NCBI GenBank assembly: GCA_022457155.1 | Contig: JAJGOT010001014.1 | Span: 40,362-104,361, forward strand | Direction of reading: 5' to 3' | Length of the DNA stretch: 64,000 nucleotides | Origin: Cladopsammia gracilis | Taxonomy: Eukaryota > Cnidaria > Anthozoa > Scleractinia > Dendrophylliidae | Shown: positions 29,484 to 38,993 of the stretch, piece by piece | How positions within the stretch are numbered: the first letter of the stretch is position 1 | How the letters are laid out: each line of letters begins with the position of its first letter | Program-made: the position numbers and the translations under genes | The notes under the pieces: model-generated | Told to the model about the DNA's origin: nothing | The model's input: only the letters and a program-made list of their open reading frames with translations | Database searches by the model: none

Positions 29484-29561
29484 GTAGTAAAGTAGAGACG
29501 TGGCAAGAAAAGCTAGCAAACGAACTACATAAGCCTATAAGGCGAAAGTTTACTCAGCGGC
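29462..29561 (+). promoter_or_regulatory. -1 ribosomal frameshift signal, PLA2 to integrase
   Basis: The heptamer A_AAA_AAC (29462-29468) is in the PLA2 frame, 12 nt before its UGA. After a 7-nt spacer, 29476-29486 (GCCGCTGAGTA) pairs perfectly over 11 bp with 29551-29561 (TACTCAGCGGC), closing a 64-nt loop that itself contains a small GCC/GGC hairpin (29533-29543). The stop lies within the left arm. The -1 frame opens at 29438 and continues through the whole integrase. Confidence 0.8.
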
Positions 29562-30433
29562 GTGTTATTGCATACAGAATCGATGAAATATGGTGTTCCG
29601 ACCTTGTTGAGATGCAGAAATTTAGTAAGTGGAATAAGGGATATCGATATCTTCTCATGGTGTTAGATGTTTTCAGTAAATATGGATGGATTGTACCATT
29701 GAAGGATAAAAAAGGTGAGAGTGTTGTGGAAGCGTTCAAAACAATATTCATGGAAGGAAGAAAACCGGATTTTTTGTGGACTGATAAGGGAAAAGAGTAT
29801 TACAATAAGAATATGAAAGAACTGTTGGATAAAAATAAGATTCAACTATATTCAACAGAGAATGAAGAAAAATCTAGTGTTTGTGAAAGATGGAACCGTA
29901 CGATGAAAAACAAAATGTGGAAACAATTTACCATTCAAAACAATACAAAATATTATGATATGTTGCCGCGGTTGTTGGATGAATACAATAATTCAAAACA
30001 TCGAAGTATCGGTATGACACCTGTGGAAGCGTCGAAGAAAAAGAACGAAAGTGCTGCTTACTTAAATCTGTACGGTAAGATGAAACGTACGCACACTAAA
30101 CCGAAATTTAAAGTTGGGGATAAAGTTCGAATATCAAAATACAAACGTCCTGTTTTCGATAAAGGTTACACCCCAAACTGGACTGAAGAGATTTTTACTA
30201 TCGATAAGATTCAATACACTAATCCGATAACATATAAAATAAAGGATGAGATGGGTGAGGAGATAACGGGTACTTTTTATGAGCAAGAGTTGCAGAAGGC
30301 TGTTCAAGACGTTTACCGTATTGAGAAGGTGATTCGACGAGATGCTCGAAAAGGTAAAGCGTTGGTAAAGTGGAGCGGTTACCCAGAAAAATTCAACTCT
30401 TGGATAGATTTGAAAGAACTGAAAGACCTGTAA
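29468..30433 (+). CDS. INT: Retroviral-type integrase with C-terminal chromodomain (-1 frame product)
   Basis: The frame is entered from the PLA2 frame at 29462-29468. The only early ATG (29612) lies after the first catalytic Asp. The rve core has IWCSDLVEM (first D), DFLWTDKGKEYY (second D) and VCERWNRTMKNKMW (third E), the D,D-35-E arrangement typical of Polintons. A basic linker/SH3-like segment (KPKFKVGDKVRISKYKRPVF) is followed by a chromodomain (YRIEKVIRRDARKGKALVKW, SGYPEKFNSWI). It catalyses insertion and leaves a short target duplication. The ELHKPIRRKF lead-in matches Polinton integrases. The frame is intact to TAA at 30433. Confidence 0.88.
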   Translation, partial: RKKPLSSKVETWQEKLANELHKPIRRKFTQRRVIAYRIDEIWCSDLVEMQKFSKWNKGYRYLLMVLDVFSKYGWIVPLKDKKGESVVEAFKTIFMEGRKPDFLWTDKGKEYYNKNMKELLDKNKIQLYSTENEEKSSVCERWNRTMKNKMWKQFTIQNNTKYYDMLPRLLDEYNNSKHRSIGMTPVEASKKKNESAAYLNLYGKMKRTHTKPKFKVGDKVRISKYKRPVFDKGYTPNWTEEIFTIDKIQYTNPITYKIKDEMGEEITGTFYEQELQKAVQDVYRIEKVIRRDARKGKALVKWSGYPEKFNSWIDLKELKDL

Positions 30434-30447
30434 TGATGTAAGCTTTT

Positions 30448-30477
30448 TTTTTCATTTCATGAACGTGAAATGAAAAA
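30448..30477. terminator. Hairpin between convergent integrase and polymerase genes
   Basis: A 12-bp perfect stem (TTTTTCATTTCA/TGAAATGAAAAA) closes a 6-nt loop. It starts 15 nt after the integrase stop on the plus strand and lies 11 nt past the PolB stop on the minus strand. It could end both transcripts. Confidence 0.65.
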
Positions 30478-30487
30478 TCATGCGAAG

Positions 30488-33400
30488 CTATTTTGTTTTA
30501 TAATGTCCGTACGCAAGTGTGTGAATTCTATCAGGTTGTATTATTCTCTTATCATCATCTGCCGAAAGAGCGATCTTATTCACCTCTTCCGTAAATACTT
30601 CATGTTTACGACTCCTTATAGTATACATCTTTCGGTACTGTTTTCCACCACTAAATAAACATTTCTTATAATCACTAAATTTAATGGTTTTATTTCTTAC
30701 TGACTTCGTTACTCCTTTACACTTCTTCTCCTCCTTTCCCTCATACATCTTATAACTGTAAAGTTTCGATCTCAACCCTACAAATTCTTCTATTATTTTA
30801 CCGCCAGCTTCATCCTTGAACATTCCCACTACTTTCTTATTTATACCTACCTGTATACCTGACGGATGATCTTTTGGAAAATTACTCGTATCAAACTTGG
30901 CAACTACATCGTCGCTTATATCTTTGTAAAAGTCTTTTGTTTCAATCTCATATGCTAAGCTATCCGTATCGGTAAATAGTAGCTTTGCTTTTTCACCATA
31001 CTTTGGTTTGATGTAGTTATAATGAAAATCGTACATTAGAGACTTACTCAGATCGAGGATACACATACCGATATATACCGGTTTGTCGAATACAATTTTT
31101 ATCTTTTTCATATCGACTGCACATAAATTTTCTGAAAAAATGGTGCAGTGTTTGAAGTTGGGTTTTGCTGCAAGTTTCTTTGCTTTCTTTTCCGAGTTGA
31201 GTAGACGTACATCCACTCTGTTACGGATGTTTTCCATCGTTTTTCCAAAGACGGAATTATTCATAAGTTTGAAAAATTCCTTTTCAAACTCATTTTGAGC
31301 TTCTGCACGCAAGCGTGTGTTTAAATCAATGTACTTTTTCATCCAATCACTCTCTTCAAATTTAATACCTCGATGAATCTTTGTGATTTTCATCCCTAAA
31401 GATTCATATAGTTTGAGATTTTCATAGTGAAGAATGTATTTCTTTTTATCATTCAAGTTAGGTATTAGTTTCTCCACTTTGTTTACCTTCAATCTCTCTG
31501 GAGCGAGAGGGTAGTCATTGTGAAGGTCGTGCAGCTCTTTCGGATACTCGAGATCGACTTCGAGTACGCAACTCTCATTTCTCCAATTAACCAATTCATC
31601 TTCATTCATCCATTTGAAACCACCTGTAGGTAATTTCTTACACATAGCCCAACCGTAAAGGTTATTTGCATCGAGATATGTAACATATGTGTCAGACTTA
31701 CTCTCATCATACTTTTCTTCCATGTAGATGTTGTTAGCTTTACCATACCTGTTTGATATCATTGAAATACCTCCTCTTATCCCTTTTTCAAACAATAGTA
31801 ACATATCTGGATCAGTCAAAAGTTCAAGTTTGACACCTGTGTATTTTAATAACGCATCCCAAGACAATCCTGGTGCAGTATAATACCAGGCTGGATCAAG
31901 GTCGTAATTGTTAATGCAAAGTTCACGAAAGTTTTCAAACACATCACATAGCAACAGCACATCCGACTTGTTGTAGAGATTGTGATAGTCTCTTAGCGTC
32001 TTCATTTCAAACGTACTCCACACCTTTTGCGCATGTTCATAATCTTCGTCAGAAATACCTTCTCCACTAAGTTTGGAAAAGAATTTATCTTTCGGTGGTA
32101 ATTGTGTTTCGTTTAATCTATTGAGGGAGTCCATATATTCATAAGGATATACACCTTTTCTCAACATCAACTCAAACTGTTCACCGCTAAAAAACTTGCC
32201 TGTGTTTTTGAATTTATCCTTTGATGCGCTCTTGAGATTTGAAACCAATTTGTCCAAACTTGAAGCCATAAAGTTGAAACTGTCAACAAATCGTATTTGT
32301 CGTTTTACATAGTTTTCTTTACCATCCTTATCCTTATACGTGTCAACCTTTATTTCTTTCGTGAAACTAAGATATTTTTCTTCATTTTGTGGAATACAAT
32401 TTATTTCACCTTCACTAACACCAAGATTTTTGATAAATAGATGAGCATCATACCCACACAAGTTGTGAAAAAAGACAGGAATAAATGTTGCTTTCTTACA
32501 TTTTAGATTACATCCATTATGTGCTGCACCACGAAATCTTCCAGTGTAATGACAATGATCGCGTACTTTGTCATCATCTTTTGCAAATTCACCTTTACAG
32601 ATCCAACACCTTGTTGACCTTTCAAATTCACGTCTCTCTTTATCCTTAAAAATCATCTTCTTTGAGAATTTAAACTCGTCATATATTCTCTTGATTTCAC
32701 ATTCCAACATATCCATAAATTTTTGACTTACATCTTCATCTTCAGAGGTTGCTGTATATTCAACAAGTTTTGAATGCTTGTCATCAAAATTACACTTTAT
32801 GTGAAAGCAAAAACTTGACGGTTTATGCTTTTGTAACTTCTTTGTGTAACTCTTTTCTTCTTCTTCTTCTTCTTCTTCTTTTGGAATCGGTTTGATGGTT
32901 GACTCAAAATCTGCTGTGATGGTGAATTCTAAAGGTATTTTTCGTTGATGGTTTTTAAATGAAATAGTCGATCCTTCCTCCGGCATTACAATTTTAACAG
33001 CCTCATTATCTTTACAGTATTCTTCATGTTTAAGTAACAATTCTTTTGTACCACGATAGTTGAGACATCTTAAACAAAAATACTTTTTATGTTCATTCTT
33101 TGATGTTTGACTTGATAACAGTCTACTCATATTCTTTATGAGGCAATAGTGTTTATTTTCACCTTTAGAAATGAGTAAGAGGTTTATTTTATCTTTACAT
33201 GTGCGCGACTCACTTATTTTCAGAGGGTAAACTTCACCTTCATAACCAAAAACGTTAACACCAACTGTTGGGTTTTGTTTTTCAAAACGTTTAAGATCCT
33301 TCAATTCGAATGGAAACTCAATTCCATTCCAGTCTAATTTTTCAGACTGTTTCCTTAATATTTTCGTTATACGTTCACCATCTCTAGTTACTGGATTTAA

Positions 33401-34447
33401 CGCTCTTGTGATGCACCATTTAAAACATTCATCGTCATCGTTTTTCATGTTTATTATCGCTTTTTTATTTGAGAGTACTTCTGGGAGCTGTATGTAGGAG
33501 GAACCACTCAGCGGTTCATACTTTACTGTATGGAGTTCCAAAGCAATGATTGAATCAAATATCCAATTACTACCTCGTTTTTGATATGCTGCTAAACTCT
33601 CTAACACTTTACCCATCATTTTTTGGTAGAGATCGTCAAGGTTAGTACCTTGAAGGTTTATTTCAACCTTTGAAACAAAATGTCCAGTTACGTACTCTAC
33701 ATCACCGGTTGCTATATTTGTTTTCGACATGGTGCACTTTAGGATTAATTTCAACTTTATGTTGCGGTGTTCGTTTAGGAACTGAAGTATAATAGGTTTT
33801 ACAGCTGACAAGAATGTTTTAGGGCCATACCCCTTAACCCCATCAATAGTATATTGCACAGCGAACTTTTTCAAAGCTGACTTCCTCTCTTCAAGCTTGA
33901 ACGCGCTTGCGTGTTTAGGCTTTAAATTTTCTAAAGCCACTTGGAGTGAATTTCTTTTTGAAACCCACTGTTTGTTATTATTTTTTACTTTTTTTTTCGC
34001 CTTTTGGAGTTTCTTCTTGATTCTTTTGATCTGTTTGACTTTAGCTTTATCATTCACCACTTCAACTGGTGAAGGCATTTCAAAGTTCTTTTCTTCTCTT
34101 TTTTGTCTGCGAGTTTGTTTAGATTTCATCTGATAAGGTTTTGGTTCTACTTTTCGTGGAGGTGGGGGTGGTGTTTGTTCTCTTTCCCTTGGAGGTGGTA
34201 CTTCTTCTTCTTCTTCATCTATAAAATTAACAATACCACGTTGTGGTGGAACAGTAGTATTGTCAGCTAGCCGTTGTCTTCTCTTTTTAGAAAGCCTCTT
34301 CTTTTTAGGTTTATCATTCTCTTCCTTTTGTGATTTAATACTACTTTCGATATTTTCAACTAGTTCTTTCTTACTCCAACGTGAATAATTTTTCAAACCG
34401 CTTTCACGTGCAATTACCCTAAGCTGTTTAACAGTTTTTGAATCCAT
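30488..34447 (-). CDS. POLB: Protein-primed family B DNA polymerase
   Basis: The intact frame encodes 1319 residues. A SAP-like module (KQLRVIARESGLKNYSRWSK) is followed by basic and Pro-rich linkers (residues 40-150), then a terminal-protein-like or linker region. Proofreading motifs: ExoI ITADFEST (about 514), a CWICKGEF/DHCHYTGRFRGAAH zinc-like cluster (about 615-640), ExoII FHNLCGYDAH (about 662) and ExoIII YNKSDVLLL (about 829). Polymerase motifs: A YLDANNLYGWAM (about 926), B KLMNNSVFGKTMEN (about 1064) and C LLFTDTDSLAYE (about 1161). It replicates the linear element by protein priming at the TIRs. It shares the TTAAAGAAAT promoter box with terminal genes. Confidence 0.95.
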   Translation of the reverse strand: MDSKTVKQLRVIARESGLKNYSRWSKKELVENIESSIKSQKEENDKPKKKRLSKKRRQRLADNTTVPPQRGIVNFIDEEEEEVPPPREREQTPPPPPRKVEPKPYQMKSKQTRRQKREEKNFEMPSPVEVVNDKAKVKQIKRIKKKLQKAKKKVKNNNKQWVSKRNSLQVALENLKPKHASAFKLEERKSALKKFAVQYTIDGVKGYGPKTFLSAVKPIILQFLNEHRNIKLKLILKCTMSKTNIATGDVEYVTGHFVSKVEINLQGTNLDDLYQKMMGKVLESLAAYQKRGSNWIFDSIIALELHTVKYEPLSGSSYIQLPEVLSNKKAIINMKNDDDECFKWCITRALNPVTRDGERITKILRKQSEKLDWNGIEFPFELKDLKRFEKQNPTVGVNVFGYEGEVYPLKISESRTCKDKINLLLISKGENKHYCLIKNMSRLLSSQTSKNEHKKYFCLRCLNYRGTKELLLKHEEYCKDNEAVKIVMPEEGSTISFKNHQRKIPLEFTITADFESTIKPIPKEEEEEEEEKSYTKKLQKHKPSSFCFHIKCNFDDKHSKLVEYTATSEDEDVSQKFMDMLECEIKRIYDEFKFSKKMIFKDKERREFERSTRCWICKGEFAKDDDKVRDHCHYTGRFRGAAHNGCNLKCKKATFIPVFFHNLCGYDAHLFIKNLGVSEGEINCIPQNEEKYLSFTKEIKVDTYKDKDGKENYVKRQIRFVDSFNFMASSLDKLVSNLKSASKDKFKNTGKFFSGEQFELMLRKGVYPYEYMDSLNRLNETQLPPKDKFFSKLSGEGISDEDYEHAQKVWSTFEMKTLRDYHNLYNKSDVLLLCDVFENFRELCINNYDLDPAWYYTAPGLSWDALLKYTGVKLELLTDPDMLLLFEKGIRGGISMISNRYGKANNIYMEEKYDESKSDTYVTYLDANNLYGWAMCKKLPTGGFKWMNEDELVNWRNESCVLEVDLEYPKELHDLHNDYPLAPERLKVNKVEKLIPNLNDKKKYILHYENLKLYESLGMKITKIHRGIKFEESDWMKKYIDLNTRLRAEAQNEFEKEFFKLMNNSVFGKTMENIRNRVDVRLLNSEKKAKKLAAKPNFKHCTIFSENLCAVDMKKIKIVFDKPVYIGMCILDLSKSLMYDFHYNYIKPKYGEKAKLLFTDTDSLAYEIETKDFYKDISDDVVAKFDTSNFPKDHPSGIQVGINKKVVGMFKDEAGGKIIEEFVGLRSKLYSYKMYEGKEEKKCKGVTKSVRNKTIKFSDYKKCLFSGGKQYRKMYTIRSRKHEVFTEEVNKIALSADDDKRIIQPDRIHTLAYGHYKTK

Positions 34448-34468
34448 CTTATTTTCATTACACTCAAG

Positions 34469-34478
34469 ATTTCTTTAA
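34469..34478 (-). promoter_or_regulatory. Early-type promoter box TTAAAGAAAT upstream of PolB
   Basis: On the minus strand the decamer starts 31 nt before the PolB ATG (34447) and is embedded in GGAATTAAAGAAAT, the same 14-mer seen at 18161-18174. Confidence 0.65.
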
Positions 34479-34501
34479 TTCCATTTTTTATGAAATGAAA
34501 C

Positions 34502-34532
34502 AATTTCAACTCTAGAAAATAGAGTTGAAATT
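34502..34532 (-). terminator. 3'-end hairpin after the rightmost Polinton gene
   Basis: A 12-bp perfect stem (AATTTCAACTCT/AGAGTTGAAATT) closes a 7-nt loop. It begins 14 nt beyond the stop of the minus-strand gene that ends at 34546. Its stem is related to that of the hairpin at 19180 (TTTCAACTC). Confidence 0.6.
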
Positions 34533-34545
34533 TATATTCACCACG

Positions 34546-34842
34546 TTAATTAAATTTTTGAGGATAACAGAAATGTAGCACATCTTCACATATTTGTTTA
34601 TATTTTTTGATTGTAAGAAGATTTTGACATGTTCTGCTGATAACATTCAAATAAGCTGTTGCTGGTTGCCTTTGGAGAATTGAGTTGAAATAATTCATTG
34701 TTTTTATTTCCAGCTCTTTCACTTTTTCATAGTTCTTAGAAAGTTCATCTTCACTGATTTCCCTATAATGATAAAATTCAATGAGACCATATTTCTCTAA
34801 TAAAAATCGTTCAGAGGTATCAATTTGGTATTCAACATTCAT
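34546..34842 (-). CDS. Polinton small helical protein at right end, unknown
   Basis: The 98-residue product is mostly helical, with Cys at about residues 73, 85 and 92 and no recognised domain. It is the mirror-position counterpart of the 18196 gene: its ATG lies 3 bp inside the TIR edge, so its promoter is carried by the TIR itself. The ATAAAGAAAT variant of the early box is at 34860-34869. I infer an early accessory gene. Confidence 0.6.
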   Translation of the reverse strand: MNVEYQIDTSERFLLEKYGLIEFYHYREISEDELSKNYEKVKELEIKTMNYFNSILQRQPATAYLNVISRTCQNLLTIKKYKQICEDVLHFCYPQKFN

Positions 34843-34844
34843 AG

Positions 34845-35322
34845 TTATTAGTACTTATTATTTCTTTATTTCTTTTTTTAAAAAATTTTCATACAAAAAT
34901 TCCTTACCTTAACCTAACAGTGTTGCTTGAGTGGTATCTCTTTGGGATAGTTTCTATTCCATTCTAGTCAGTCGCTTAGAATTGCGGTGCTTTCTTTAGG
35001 TAGTGTCGATTTTTCTCTTCCATAGAACTCACCAGTGTTGCTTGAGTGGTATCTCTTTGGGGAACACATTCGTGTGTGTGACTACTACTAGTGGTGAATA
35101 ATCATTTTGCGTGACTCGTGACTCGTGAGTTGTGAACGTGTATGTGTATACCGTTAAATTAATGTGAATGATCGATAATTTAACGAAAATGCGTTATGCA
35201 TGTGACCCGTGACTCGCGAGTTGTGAACGTGTGAACGGGTCATTTTCTCGTTAAATTAATGTGAACGATCGATAATTTAACGAAATTTAATGAAAATGCG
35301 CTAGAACCGTCAGATTTACACT
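34845..35322 (-). repeat. Right terminal inverted repeat of the Polinton
   Basis: This is the reverse complement of 17745-18189 with about 21 extra bases (around 34955-34977) and a slightly different T/A-rich segment near 34880-34900. The ends are exact inverted copies (AGTGTAAATCTGACGG). Confidence 0.9.
34860..34869 (-). promoter_or_regulatory. Early-type promoter box variant ATAAAGAAAT
   Basis: This one-base variant of the box starts 27 nt before the ATG at 34842 on the minus strand, inside the right TIR. Confidence 0.5.
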
Positions 35323-37224
35323 ATTTAAATCCCATTTTGAGTTTTATGCTAAATAGTCCGCCGTTTTGGTAATTTGCCGTCAAATCGTTTCTTTATGGGT
35401 GAGCTTGGATGAAATATTGGACCTTATTCGCATACATTTCTTAAAATCCCATTTTGAGTTTTATACGTAATAGTCCGCTGTTTTGGTCATTTGCCGTCAA
35501 ATCGTTACTTTATGGGTGAGCTTGGATGAAATATTTGACCTTATTCGCATACATTTATTGAAATCCCATTTTGAGTTTTATGCGAAATAGTCCGCCGTTT
35601 TGGTAATTTGCCGTCAAATCGTTACTTTATGGGTGAGCTTGGATGAAATATTGGACCTTATTCGCATACATTTCTTAAAATCCCATTTTGAGTTTTATGC
35701 GAAATAGTACGCTGTATTGGTCATTTGCCGTCAAATCGTTACTTTATGTGTGAGCTTGGACAAAATGTCGGACCTTATTCGCATACATTTATTGAAATCC
35801 CATTTTGAGTTTTATGCGAAATAGTCCGCCGTTTTGGTCATTTCCCGTCAAATCGTTACTTTAATGGTGAGCTTGGATGAAATATTGGACCTTATTCGCA
35901 TACATTTATTTAAATCCCATTTTGAGTTTTATGCGAAATAGTCCACCGTTTTGGTCATTTCCCGTCAAATCGTTACTTTATGGGTGAGCTTGGATGAAAT
36001 ATTGGACCTTATTCGCATACATTTCTTAAAATCCCATTTTGAGTTTTATGCGAAATAGTACACTGTATTGGTCATTTGCCGTCAAATCGTTACTTTATGG
36101 GTGAGCTTGGACAAAATATCGGACCTTATTCGCATACATTTATTGAAATCCCATTTTGAGTTTTATGCGAAATAGTCCGCCGTTTTGGTCATTTCCCGTC
36201 AAATCGTTACTTTAATGGTGAGCTTGGATGAAATATTGGACCTTATTCGCATACATTTATTTAAATCCCATTTTGAGTTCTATGCGAAATAGTCCGCCGT
36301 TTTGGTCATTTCCCGTCAAATCGTTACTTTATGGGTGAGCTTGGATGAAATATTGGACCTTATTCGCATACATTTCATAAAATCCCATTTTGAGTTTTAT
36401 GCGAAATAGTCCGCTGTATTGGTCATTTGCCGTCAAATCGTTACTTTATGGGTGAGCTTAGACAAAATATCGGACCTTATTCGCACACATTTCTTAAAAT
36501 CCCATTTTGAGTTTTATGCGAAATAGTCCGCTGTATTGGTCATTTGCCGTCAAATCGTTACTTTATGGTTGAGCTTGGACAATATATCGGACCTTATTCG
36601 CACACATTTCTTAAAATCCCATTTTGAGTTTTATTCGAAATAGTCCGCCGTTGTGGTCAGTTCCCGTCAAATCGTTATTTTATGGGTGAGCGTGGATGAG
36701 ATATTGGACCTTATTCGCATACATTTCTTAAAATCCCATTTTGAGTTTTATGCGAAATAGTCCGCCGTTTTGGTAATTTGCCGTCAAATCGTTACTTTAT
36801 GGGTGAGCTTGGATGAAATATTGGACCTTATTCGCATACATTTATTGAAATCCCATTTTGAATTTTATGTGAAATAGTCCGCCGTTTTGGTCATTTTCCG
36901 TCAAATCGTTACTTTATGGGTGAGCTTGGATGAAATATTGGACCTTATTCGCGTACATTTCTTAAAATCCCATTTTGAGTTTTATGCGAAATAGTCCGCT
37001 GTATTGGTCATTTGCCGTCAAATCGTTACTTCATGGGTGAGCTTGGACAAAATACCGGACCTTATTCGCACACATTTCTTAAAATCCCATTTTGAGTTTT
37101 ATTCGAAATAGTCCGCCGTTTTGGTCATTTCCCGTCAAATCGTTACTTTAATGGTGAGCTTGGATGAAATATTGGACCTTATTCGCATACATTTATTTAA
37201 ATCCCATTTTGAGTTTTATGCGAA
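35323..37224. repeat. 117-bp satellite array, right block (about 16 units)
   Basis: The array resumes exactly at the Polinton's end with ATTTAAATCCC, the duplicated target (35323-35330). Units carrying rare variants (TTTTATACGTAATAG, GAGTTCTATGCG, AATACCGGACC) reproduce the order seen at about 15771-17740, so this block is a copy of the left array's end. The array breaks off at about 37224. Confidence 0.95.
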
Positions 37225-38993
37225 CAAGAGGCTACCCGGTAGCCTATACTCATGCGCTTGCGTAAGAAAGTTTTATGGTTTATTTTAAACGGGTCACGCA
37301 CCCCTCCCCCGTCAACGAATTTTGCATGACACATATTGCACCATCACACAAGACATGATGATTGAAGCTAACAATTTTTTTGTACTCGCTTTGAATATTT
37401 AATTTATTGATTCCTGATCAAACCCACACTAGTCTAATACTTCCCAAACCGTGAATTATTTCTATTACATTGGGTTATTCCAGAAAGAATCCACCTCCCC
37501 CCCCCCAACCGACGGATGGCAAGATTGTTTGACCCCTCCCCCTCTGCCCGGATTTCCTTGCCCCAGGGACCCGTCCTCCTTTCCGGATTTCCAATAAATT
37601 TTTCGAAGCCCTAAATTTATCTGAGGTAATGAAAAAAAACATGTAATCGGATTCAGGAGATTCTGCTTTTATAATGTCAAAACTGTGAAAATGTTAATAA
37701 AAATAAACATTGCGTGACGCATCATACACCCCCCCCCGTTTGATTGCATATATGCAAATTTCGTGTGAAATGTAATTCGATCGCGCGCTATCCAAAATAG
37801 TTGTTCGAAAGGTCAAAACGTTTTAATGAAACTGACCGAAACTCATACTTTCCTTGAATGAAAACGTCTTTCCCTTGAATAAAAGAATTAAACGCTTATC
37901 ATTATTCAGTGATTTTCTGCTTCCGGAAGGCTTGATTGGCGATTTATTTATCCTAATTGCAGCGCAGAGCGTTAGGGTCTGTGAATTATATTATAAACAT
38001 CACAAAATAATATTTAAATTCAGCAACCTGCTTTATTATATCTAGTGTTTTCTAAAATTTTCGACTTTTCCTGTGTATATAGAATGCCATTCTTATCCGT
38101 AAAGATGATTCGCATAATGTTTTCGCGAATCAAAAATCTTGAAAGCAAACTTTATTTTAGAAAGCGTGATTATATTATTGGCTTCACGAAGAAAACATTC
38201 GAACAAGTTTAATCGCAATTTGCCTTTACACAGGAAAAAGGACAACGAATTCTCCCAGTTGAACTTTTTTATTTTCAAATATCTATTAGTTTTGTCTCAA
38301 GAGCAAAATGCGTTAAATTATCGCATCGAGGGAGCCGTGCTCGGCAACGCAAGCAAATTTGTTTAGCACATGTCGAAAAACCAACAGTCTATGAAATGTT
38401 TCTTACAAAGCAAATGGACATTCATAAATGTTATTTTCTTTACCGTAGTTTTCCAGGAATGCTTGAAAATTCTTAGTAAAGTCTGCCGCTTCGCGCTTCG
38501 TAGGAAGACACGTCCCGCTTTGTGATAAATGGATGCTAATCCTCACAGGAAGATTCCATCGCTTTCAGCTCTCTAACCGCCACTTCAAAAGCATACAAAT
38601 CGTCTTAAGGACTTTTTCTTTCCATTTCGAAGTCTTAAAAGGCGTGTTTACATTCTGGTAATGGAAAATGAACGTCTGCAAAATTGAAGTGTGGAGTACA
38701 GAAGCGGTCATATTTGTTTGAAATCTGATGACAGTCTTCTCCGAGTGACAAACCGGTTCTCTCTAGTCCCCCCTAAAATCCAGACATGTGCTCAGTAGAC
38801 GGATTCTGATTGGTTTAAACTTCCTGAAGCCTTTTATAACAATAGGGGACAAAAATAACTTTCTAGGGGAGGCAGGGGCGAGTTCGCGTACACTAAAATA
38901 TGCGTGCATAAATTTACATGCAAAATCGTGACACAAAAAATAACAAGAAAAACCGAGCCCATTTTTTAACCTCATGCCGCTTTGCGCATGAGT
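37225..38993. mobile_element. Insertion of unknown type within the satellite array
   Basis: The satellite is interrupted between ..TTTTATGCGAA and AATAGTCCGCCG. The insert starts with the 17-bp palindromic AGGCTACCCGGTAGCCT and an ACTCATGCGCTTGCG stretch, and ends with a hairpin (CTCATGC..GCATGAG at about 38972-38993). Hairpins close to both ends are seen, but there is no long TIR. No open frame resembles a protein family. It has short C-runs (about 37497-37506, 37729-37737). Confidence 0.55.

Larger units (their letters stand above)
17745..35322. mobile_element. Polinton/Maverick (adintovirus-like) element, near intact, 17.6 kb
   Basis: The element is bounded by TIRs beginning AGTGTAAATCTGACGG and ending in the complement CCGTCAGATTTACACT. 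It encodes the hallmark set: protein-primed PolB, integrase, FtsK/HerA-type ATPase, adenain-type protease, double and single jelly-roll capsid proteins, plus PLA2, zinc ribbon, fibre-like and small proteins. PolB and the capsid genes have no disabling stops, and the frame changes that exist coincide with frameshift signals. The satellite array continues on both sides, so it inserted into the array. The base composition is markedly AT-rich compared with transposons nearby. Confidence 0.95.
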
